Shown here in pieces: positions 1 to 5,005 of a stretch of DNA of 5,005 nucleotides. The notes under the pieces were generated by a model. The model did not search any database, had not been told where the DNA came from, and saw nothing but the letters and a program-made list of their open reading frames with translations. The position numbers were made by a program, and so were the translations under genes. Source of the DNA: CAZVWV01 sp964631745 (GTDB taxonomy: Bacteria > Bdellovibrionota_C > UBA2361 > JBGSMV01); NCBI GenBank assembly GCA_964631745.1, contig CAZVWV010000183.1, positions 1-5,005 on the forward strand, given 5' to 3'. Numbering within the stretch: position 1 is the first letter of the stretch; the number at the start of each line of letters is the position of its first letter.

Positions 1-1
1 A

Positions 2-835
2 CTGGTGCACACGGTATAGTCCCTGAGTGTCCTTCCCGTAGGTTCCAGCTTCACGACGGTAACAGGCGGAATACCCGGCGTATCGCTTGGGAAGCTCAGT
101 GGCCTGCAAAATTTCCTCCATATGAAAGGAACAAACCGGCACCTCTGATGTTCCGATCAGAAAAGTTCCCGGATCTCGCTGATCCATCTGATAAGCAGAG
201 TCTTCGCCACCAGGAAAATATCCCGTGCCCATCATGGCCTCGTAACGAACCATATGAGGCGGTTCAAAAAGCGTGTAGCCCTTTCTTGAGATCAGATCCA
301 TGGCAAAATTTAAAACGGCATGATGCAGTCTGGCGCCATCTCCTTTTAAGAAATAGTTGCGGGCGCCCGCGATCTTGACCGCACGTTCACCATCAAAGAT
401 TCCTAGCTTTCGCCCTATTTCGACATGATCCTTCGCCTCAAAATCAAACTTAGGCAACTCTCCCCATCTTTTGATCTCTACGTTTTCCGAGTCATCCTTA
501 CCTTCGGGCACGCCTGCCAATGGAACCGAAGGCAGGCGCTGCTGATCGACCTTCCAGCGCGCCTCAAGCTGAGAAACTTCCGCATCAAGCTCCTTGACCC
601 GCGCAGCCAAATCCTTCATGGCGCAAAGCTTTGATTCCCTCTCCTCGTCCTTAAGCTTCGGTAAGGCCTTACTGACGGCGTTCTGCTCCGCTCTCACGGT
701 TTCAAACTGCGACTTTACCGCGCGGTAGCTAGCATCAAGCGCAAGAAAGGCATCAATATCAAAATTCACGCGCTTCTTGGCTGCGGCAGCCCTGTATTTG
801 TCCGGATTCTTGCGAAGATCATTAAGGTCAATCAT
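2..835 (-). CDS. serS: Seryl-tRNA synthetase, N-terminal 278 residues (3' end outside window)
   Basis: This cytoplasmic class II aminoacyl-tRNA synthetase charges tRNA-Ser (and tRNA-Sec where present) with serine using ATP. The visible protein starts MIDLNDLRKNPDKYRAAAAK, typical of bacterial SerRS. Residues about 30-100 are rich in K, E, Q and L and correspond to the long antiparallel coiled-coil arm that grips the tRNA. The catalytic domain follows: a motif 1-like stretch at about 187-197 (YTLFEPPHMVR), the serine-pocket segment GTSEVPV at 228-234 (TSE where many relatives have TAE), and motif 2 at about 257-278 with CYRREAG and KDTQGLYRVHQ, the ATP-binding arginine loop. Motif 3 and roughly the last 150 residues of a usual protein of about 425-430 residues lie beyond position 1. 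The ATG at 835-833 is preceded on its own strand by TAGGA with four bases between. No frameshift is seen. The gene is divergent from recD2. Identification is very secure; truncation is only due to the window edge. Confidence 0.97.
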   Translation of the reverse strand, partial: MIDLNDLRKNPDKYRAAAAKKRVNFDIDAFLALDASYRAVKSQFETVRAEQNAVSKALPKLKDEERESKLCAMKDLAARVKELDAEVSQLEARWKVDQQRLPSVPLAGVPEGKDDSENVEIKRWGELPKFDFEAKDHVEIGRKLGIFDGERAVKIAGARNYFLKGDGARLHHAVLNFAMDLISRKGYTLFEPPHMVRYEAMMGTGYFPGGEDSAYQMDQRDPGTFLIGTSEVPVCSFHMEEILQATELPKRYAGYSACYRREAGTYGKDTQGLYRVHQ

Positions 836-952
836 TTGTTCCTACGGGTTAAGATACCGGCCAAAACGGAAAAATGCAATAAAACATCGACTAAAACAGC
901 CACTTTACCAGAGGAGTGGACTTTTCAAGCGCTCCCCTTAATACTCGGAGCC
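836..952. other. Divergent intergenic region between serS and recD2
   Basis: These 117 bases separate the two divergent start codons and should carry promoters for both directions. I could not find a -35/-10 pair in either direction that I would defend. The stretch is A-rich on the plus strand around 861-898, with two TAAAACA copies at 880-886 and 892-898, twelve bases apart. It stays open in the recD2 frame back to a TTG at 836, but the encoded 39 residues (ending before MHSQ) have no recognisable family similarity and lie outside the normal RecD2 length, so the region is taken as non-coding. No inverted repeat or terminator was seen. Confidence 0.6.
840..844 (-). promoter_or_regulatory. Ribosome binding site of serS
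   Basis: On the minus strand the sequence reads TAGGA, then ACAA, then the ATG of serS. AGGA is a good Shine-Dalgarno core at a short but workable four-base spacing, and it supports the chosen start. The mutM start has the same TAGGA-N4-ATG arrangement. Confidence 0.6.
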
Positions 953-3157
953 ATGCACTCTCAAGAGTCGGAAACAGAACAGGTCGTACGTGGCGTTATT
1001 AGTAGAGTTACTTTTCACAACCCTTCCAACGGCTATTCAGTTCTTCAGCTAAGCGTGGCTGAGAATTCCGATCAACTAACTGTTGTGGGGACATTTTACG
1101 ACGCGCGAGTGGGGAGCAACATTCTGATTCGGGGGAACTATATCGTTCATCCGAAATTTGGCAGGCAACTAAGCGCTAATTCTATCACCGAGATAGAACC
1201 CGAAACTCCGGAAGCCATTCTAAAATACCTTTCAAGCGGCGTGATAAAAGGTATCGGCCCCAAGACCGCCAAAAAGATCGTTAAGGAGTTCGGCGCCGAT
1301 GCGCTAAGGACTATCCACCAGGAACCGAGTAAACTAGCAGCGGTACCCGGAATCGGCTTACACAAAGCAGATCTGATCGTACAAAAGCTCAGCACCAACC
1401 GCGAGATCCAGGAGATCATGCGTTTCCTACTTGAACATAATGTCTCGACTAAGCTAGCTAACCGAATCTTCGAACGGTATGGCAACACCAGCGTTGAGGT
1501 GCTAAAGCGCGACCCTTACATTCTAGCGCGTGAGATGCGTGGCATAGGTTTTTTGACGGCCGACACGATCGCCTTGAATATCGGGTTAACCCCTGATTCC
1601 CCCCAACGCATTAGGGCCGGGCTCTATTACTCATTGGAACAGGCTAGCGAAGAAGGACACTGCTACTTAAACGCTTCTTCACTGGCCTTACGCGCTAGAG
1701 CACTTCTTAAGCTCGATGACATTTTTGATCTTGAACCACAGATGCAAGCTTTGATTCAGGATGACTCAGTCGTACGGGAGGATGAGGCCATATTTCTTAA
1801 GCATCTTCAGCGGGCGGAGCAATTCGTCTCACGCTTCGTGGCCCAAAGGATCGGACAGGTGCAAGAGTTGCTGCCCGACGCACTTGTGAATCAAGCTATT
1901 GTTAGTGCGGCCAAGGCCCTTAACGTTACCTTCAGCGTGGATCAAGAGGAAGCAGTACGGCGGGCTACCCGTTCTCCGATTGTGATAATTACCGGCGGCC
2001 CCGGATGCGGCAAAACCACTATCATCCGGGCGCTGGTCTCGGTCTTTACCCAAGCAGAAAAGCGCGTTTCGCTGGCGGCTCCCACCGGTCGCGCGGCGCA
2101 ACGCATGGCCCAGGTATGTAGCCACCCAGCTTCAACCATTCACCGACTCTTGAAATACGACCCGCATAAGCGACAGTTCTTGCACGGCATAAGTCAGCCG
2201 CTTGCGGCCGATGTCATAATAGTCGACGAAGCCTCAATGCTCGACCTGATGTTAGCCAAAGATCTTTTCTCAGCCATCCCCAAAAACGCCACGCTAGTGC
2301 TTGTGGGAGATAAGGATCAGCTTCCTTCGGTGGGCCCCGGCCGCGTCTTTGCGGATCTTGTGGCTATCAAAGAGATTCCTATTGTGAGTCTTTCTAAACT
2401 CTTCCGCAGATCTGGGGAATCCAGCATTAACGAAATTGCGCAAATGATTAACTCCGGCATCGTGCCCAATATTCCCGAGCCCGACGGCAACACCAAAGCT
2501 GACGCCTATTTTATCCAGAAAAGCGAGCCAGAGCAGGCTTCAAATCTCATTGAAGCTCTTTTCACCGAGCAGCTCGGAAAAAAATTCAACTTCGAGCGTC
2601 ATCAGATTACTATTCTAACCCCCTCGAATCGTGGCCCGCTTGGCACCGTGGAGCTAAACAAAAAAGTGCAATCTCGACTCAACCCCGTTGAAAATTCTCA
2701 TGTGCGGGCGGAGATAAAATTGGGCGACACAATTTTTAGAGTTGGAGATCGGGTATGTCAGCGGGTAAACAATTACAACATACATGAAGCTGGGGTTTTT
2801 AACGGGGACGTGGGCGACATCAAAAGTATAGATACAAATACGCGCTCATTAGTGGTCGAATTGTGGGATGGGCGCTTTGTTAAGTATCAAGATTCAGATT
2901 TGGGACAGCTCTCTCTCGCTTACGCCCTTTCGGTGCACCGTTCGCAAGGGTCGGAGATGCCCTGCGTAATTCTTGCGCTACATGAATCTCATTACAACCT
3001 ACTGGAGCGACAACTGCTTTACACGGCCGTTACAAGAGCTAAGCAGCTGCTTGTGGTTGTAGGCTCCAAGAAGGCTCTGGCGATTGCTACTAAACGAGCC
3101 GAATCGAAGCGGCGCGCGACCAAATTAAAGGAACGTATTCAGAAGTTGATAGAGTAG
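953..3157 (+). CDS. recD2: RecD2-type 5'-3' DNA helicase (RecD-like, superfamily 1B)
   Basis: This is an ATP-dependent helicase of the RecD2/YrrC family, which unwinds DNA 5' to 3' and works without RecB and RecC; relatives act in DNA repair, replication-fork maintenance and damage tolerance. The 734-residue length fits the family. Residues about 1-90 form the family's N-terminal region with an OB-like start (VVRGVISRVTFHNPSNGYSV). Helix-hairpin-helix motifs follow at about 96-115 (GVIKGIGPKTAKKI), 128-142 (AAVPGIGLHKA) and 195-210 (MRGIGFLTADTI). Helicase motifs: Walker A GGPGCGKTT at 348-356 with K354; Ia APTGRAAQRM; Walker B VDEAS at 424-428 (D425, E426); motif III GDKDQLPSVGPG from 452; motif IV LFRRSGES; motif V VHRSQGSE at 661-668; motif VI YTAVTRAK at 690-697 with R695. 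All catalytic residues are present. The ATG at 953 matches the family N-terminus; its GGAG lies only two bases upstream. The upstream TTG at 836 is disfavoured. Only 16 bp separate this gene from mutM. The subfamily is secure; the exact cellular role is inferred. Confidence 0.95.
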   Translation: MHSQESETEQVVRGVISRVTFHNPSNGYSVLQLSVAENSDQLTVVGTFYDARVGSNILIRGNYIVHPKFGRQLSANSITEIEPETPEAILKYLSSGVIKGIGPKTAKKIVKEFGADALRTIHQEPSKLAAVPGIGLHKADLIVQKLSTNREIQEIMRFLLEHNVSTKLANRIFERYGNTSVEVLKRDPYILAREMRGIGFLTADTIALNIGLTPDSPQRIRAGLYYSLEQASEEGHCYLNASSLALRARALLKLDDIFDLEPQMQALIQDDSVVREDEAIFLKHLQRAEQFVSRFVAQRIGQVQELLPDALVNQAIVSAAKALNVTFSVDQEEAVRRATRSPIVIITGGPGCGKTTIIRALVSVFTQAEKRVSLAAPTGRAAQRMAQVCSHPASTIHRLLKYDPHKRQFLHGISQPLAADVIIVDEASMLDLMLAKDLFSAIPKNATLVLVGDKDQLPSVGPGRVFADLVAIKEIPIVSLSKLFRRSGESSINEIAQMINSGIVPNIPEPDGNTKADAYFIQKSEPEQASNLIEALFTEQLGKKFNFERHQITILTPSNRGPLGTVELNKKVQSRLNPVENSHVRAEIKLGDTIFRVGDRVCQRVNNYNIHEAGVFNGDVGDIKSIDTNTRSLVVELWDGRFVKYQDSDLGQLSLAYALSVHRSQGSEMPCVILALHESHYNLLERQLLYTAVTRAKQLLVVVGSKKALAIATKRAESKRRATKLKERIQKLIE

Positions 3158-3164
3158 AATCGGG

Positions 3165-3169
3165 TAGGA
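3165..3169 (+). promoter_or_regulatory. Ribosome binding site of mutM
   Basis: TAGGA sits four bases upstream of the mutM ATG, inside the 16-bp gap after the recD2 stop. There is no room for a promoter with its own leader in that gap, so mutM is most simply read from the recD2 transcript, although an internal promoter within recD2 cannot be excluded. Confidence 0.6.
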
Positions 3170-3173
3170 TCAC

Positions 3174-4067
3174 ATGCCGGAATTACCAGAGGTCGAAACA
3201 GTAGCTCGCTATCTTAGAGCCGCATTAGTTGGCAAAGTTATTACCGACGTAGATCTACTTTGGCCGCGGATGTTGTCCACACCTAAAAAGAAAGCCTTCT
3301 ATACCGGGATACTGAAGATGCAAATTGTCGGCTGCTTGCGCCGCGGCAAGTATATTTTAGTTGAATTGGCGAGCTTAGATTTAAAGGGGCGCACCGGAAA
3401 GCAGGATCGAAAGCAGGATCGGAAACAGGATCGAGCTCGCAAATATTTACTTTTTCATCTAAGAATGAGCGGCGCACTTCAAGTGTTTTCGAAAGAATCC
3501 CCAAGAGCTAAGCACGATCGCGCAATTTTTGAAATTAATCAAAATGAGGAATTGCGCTTTAATGATGTTCGAAAATTCGGTCGAATTGCCTTGGTGGACA
3601 CGACCGAAGGCCTGCTCTCGCGCTTAGGACCGGAACCGCTGGAGCCTCAATTTACCGAGCAGATCTTTCACAGAGAGCTTTTGTGCAGGAAGCGTTTACT
3701 AAAGCCGCTGCTGTTGGACCAGTCCTTCTTAGCGGGAATCGGCAATATTTACGCCGATGAAGCCTTGTGGCGAGCGAAGTTGCATCCAAAACGACTAAGC
3801 CACACTCTTTCAAAGGATGATGCCGGCGTTTTGCTGCGCGCCATACGCAGCACTCTCGTCAGAGCGATTGAGTGCCAAGGCACTGATATCGGAGACAACG
3901 TGGTTGAGTTTGGGAACTACTCTCCCAAAGTATATCAAAGAACCGGAAAGGGCTGTTCACGGTGCCGCACACATATTAAAAGGATTGTAGTTGGGCAGCG
4001 TGGCACTCACTTCTGCCCAAATTGTCAAAAACTATCAAGAAGCTATGCATGCTGGTCAGGCGCTTAG
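3174..4067 (+). CDS. mutM: Formamidopyrimidine-DNA glycosylase (Fpg/MutM)
   Basis: This bifunctional base-excision repair enzyme removes 8-oxoguanine and formamidopyrimidines and nicks the abasic site by beta,delta-elimination. The start must be the ATG at 3174, because Pro2, exposed after Met removal, is the catalytic nucleophile; the N-terminus MPELPEVETV is diagnostic, with Glu3 and Glu6. Other expected residues are present: Lys59 (RRGKY), Met98 (HLRMSG), and Arg133 and Phe135 (NDVRKFG), which match the void-filling residues of E. coli Fpg. The helix-two-turn-helix segment contains GIGNIYADEALWRAKLHP with Asn191. The C-terminal zinc finger has Cys261, Cys264, Cys281 and Cys284, with Arg276 in the hairpin; the finger argues against Nei. 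The protein has 297 residues against the usual 270 or so. The excess is a loop of about 20 residues after Lys59 containing KQDR three times (76-87). All catalytic parts are intact, so activity is expected. It is 16 bp after recD2, and its end overlaps the next gene by 19 bp. Confidence 0.97.
   Translation: MPELPEVETVARYLRAALVGKVITDVDLLWPRMLSTPKKKAFYTGILKMQIVGCLRRGKYILVELASLDLKGRTGKQDRKQDRKQDRARKYLLFHLRMSGALQVFSKESPRAKHDRAIFEINQNEELRFNDVRKFGRIALVDTTEGLLSRLGPEPLEPQFTEQIFHRELLCRKRLLKPLLLDQSFLAGIGNIYADEALWRAKLHPKRLSHTLSKDDAGVLLRAIRSTLVRAIECQGTDIGDNVVEFGNYSPKVYQRTGKGCSRCRTHIKRIVVGQRGTHFCPNCQKLSRSYACWSGA
3399..3434 (+). repeat. In-frame 12-bp tandem repeat, three copies, within mutM
   Basis: Three consecutive 12-base units read AAGCAGGATCGA, AAGCAGGATCGG and AAACAGGATCGA. 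They differ at only two third-codon positions overall (AAG/AAA and CGA/CGG), so each encodes exactly Lys-Gln-Asp-Arg, residues 76-87 of MutM. Because the unit is a multiple of three, gain or loss of a copy keeps the gene in frame. Each unit contains one GATC. The repeat lies in a loop insertion between the beta-strand after catalytic Lys59 and the HLRMSG strand. Confidence 0.93.
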
Positions 4068-5005
4068 AAAAATTTCTAGATGGGATTCTCGCTTTATTTT
4101 CGAAGCCTGCTTTTCTTTACTGCTTTATCCTGATCTTATTAGTCAACCAGCTATCATTTTCTAGGGAAGCAGACCGAGATCTATTCGCGCGGCTGGCCGT
4201 GGGGCGGCTAGTCCTAGACAGTCATGCCGTATCGCTTCAAGATCCCTTTAGCTTTGCCCCGAAGAAACCGGTCTGGGTTGATCACGAATGGCTGGCCGGA
4301 GCTGTTTTTGAAAGCTTCCAGAGGACTTTTGGCGATGCAGGTCTGGTTTTGCTCAAGCTAAGTTTTAGCTGCCTTACCGTGCTTTTGCTGCTGCAACCGC
4401 TGCGCTCAAAGCTTACAGGCAACTTTGCTCTGGCCATATTTACTACCGCATTAATTCTAGACTCGACCTACCTTTGGTCAAGCACAGTACGTTCTCAGAT
4501 TTTCACCTACCTAATGCTTGCTTACCTCCTAATAAACTTTAAGCGCGGGAACATCTCTCCCCTTCCGGTCTTTTTACTGATGGTGCTCGGAGTGAACGCG
4601 CACGGAGGGTTTATCGTCCCCTTGATCTTTCTTGGTATCTTCACCAGCTATTCTCGCAGCCCCGCAGCCATGATCGCGTTTTCTCTGGCCCTGATTGCGA
4701 CATTTTTGACGCCCTATCCGGGCTTAAGCTTTCATCAATTTATGTTAGATGCCTTAACTATGTCGCGCCCATCCATTACGGAGTGGCAGCCGCTCCAACT
4801 ATTCTCCGTAAATGCGATTCTCCCCCTTCTCACTGGTGCTGCCGTAATTTTCGGCGCCGCACAACGCCGCAACCGTTCTGATTGGTTAGGCCTAGCTCTG
4901 ATTGTCCTGGGCGCGTATGCCGGATTCCGAAGTGTGCGTTTAATGGCGATCTTTTATTTTTGTGTGATTGGTATAAAAACAATTTTTGCGGGTTTTGGGG
5001 TTTGG
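4049..5005 (+). CDS. Polytopic membrane protein resembling GT-C glycosyltransferases, N-terminal 319 residues (3' end outside window)
   Basis: The frame is open from the ATG at 4049 to the window edge, giving 319 residues with no stop. Residues 1-20 are short and basic (MLVRRLEKFLDG); a hydrophobic helix follows at about 20-37, then an extra-membrane segment with DRDLFARLAVGRLV, DPFSF (65-69) and WVDHEWLAG (76-84). Several hydrophobic segments come next, at about 97-116, 126-144, 150-164, 172-190, 190-201, 206-222, 254-271 and 279-292. Conserved-looking pieces are RSQIFTYLMLAYLL (148-161), VNAHGGFIVPL (182-192), a TPY and SITEWQPLQ pair (221-250) and FRSVRLMAIFYF (293-304). I recall this arrangement, with its acidic first loop, from multi-pass membrane proteins usually annotated as hypothetical or as family 39-like (GT-C) glycosyltransferases. 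The donor lipid and acceptor are unknown and the catalytic role is inference. The start overlaps mutM by 19 bp, and AAGAAG at 4038-4042 is a weak ribosome site. Coding is well supported; function is not. Confidence 0.8.
   Translation, partial: MLVRRLEKFLDGILALFSKPAFLYCFILILLVNQLSFSREADRDLFARLAVGRLVLDSHAVSLQDPFSFAPKKPVWVDHEWLAGAVFESFQRTFGDAGLVLLKLSFSCLTVLLLLQPLRSKLTGNFALAIFTTALILDSTYLWSSTVRSQIFTYLMLAYLLINFKRGNISPLPVFLLMVLGVNAHGGFIVPLIFLGIFTSYSRSPAAMIAFSLALIATFLTPYPGLSFHQFMLDALTMSRPSITEWQPLQLFSVNAILPLLTGAAVIFGAAQRRNRSDWLGLALIVLGAYAGFRSVRLMAIFYFCVIGIKTIFAGFGVW

Noticed and set aside
148..634. Two plus-strand reading frames (148-378 and 425-634) opposite serS
   Set aside because: The complementary strand carries continuous, clearly recognisable SerRS sequence through this whole stretch; the plus-strand products resemble no family and are antisense shadows.
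880..898. Pair of TAAAACA direct repeats as an operator or promoter -10 elements
   Set aside because: Two seven-base A-rich matches twelve bases apart are easily due to chance, and no matching -35 element stands at the right distance upstream.
917..944. TGGACT, 16 bases, then TAATAC as a recD2 promoter
   Set aside because: The -10 matches the consensus at only about three of six positions and transcription would begin almost at the start codon; too weak to annotate.
836..952. TTG at 836 as the recD2 start
   Set aside because: It would add 39 residues before the family-like N-terminus, leave no intergenic space for serS and recD2 promoters, and has no plausible ribosome site of its own (the upstream bases are serS coding sequence).
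1147..2139. Minus-strand reading frames (1147-1488, 1829-2125, 1942-2139) opposite recD2
   Set aside because: They lie entirely within the conserved helicase coding sequence and encode unrecognisable products; two of them also overlap each other in different frames.
3399..3434. The mutM repeat as a CRISPR-like or mobile element remnant
   Set aside because: The units are contiguous with no spacers, only 12 bp long and in frame with the gene; a simple coding tandem repeat explains them.
3283..3504. Minus-strand reading frame opposite mutM
   Set aside because: It overlaps the conserved Fpg core and repeat loop; the antisense product has no family features.

Overview
This is an ordinary chromosomal stretch of a bacterium with roughly balanced GC content, the standard genetic code and tightly packed genes. 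Four genes can be supported: a partial serS on the minus strand and, divergently on the plus strand, recD2, mutM and a partial polytopic membrane protein gene. The host cannot be named from the sequence. The RecD2-type helicase (long N-terminal region with helix-hairpin-helix motifs) points away from a simple E. coli-like RecBCD gene arrangement. The membrane protein belongs to a type I recall from acidobacterial, deltaproteobacterial and similar genomes, but that is a weak clue to lineage.

Layout: positions 2-835 (minus) hold the first 278 residues of seryl-tRNA synthetase, cut by the left window edge. Positions 836-952 are a 117-bp divergent intergenic region that must hold the control signals for both directions, although no convincing promoter can be read in it. 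Positions 953-3157 hold recD2, a complete 734-residue helicase. After a 16-bp gap, 3174-4067 holds mutM (Fpg), a complete 297-residue DNA glycosylase lengthened by a loop insertion that contains a perfect three-fold KQDR repeat. The last gene starts at 4049, inside the end of mutM, and runs off the right edge; it encodes a multi-pass membrane protein resembling GT-C-type glycosyltransferases.

The spacing (16 bp, then a 19-bp overlap) suggests that recD2, mutM and the membrane protein gene are co-transcribed. The first two are both genome-maintenance genes: RecD2 unwinds DNA and MutM removes oxidised purines. The membrane protein has no obvious functional link to them. No RNA genes, mobile elements, CRISPR arrays or convincing terminators were seen, and I see no clear evidence of a new biological system. 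The most distinctive item is the 12-bp tandem repeat within mutM.
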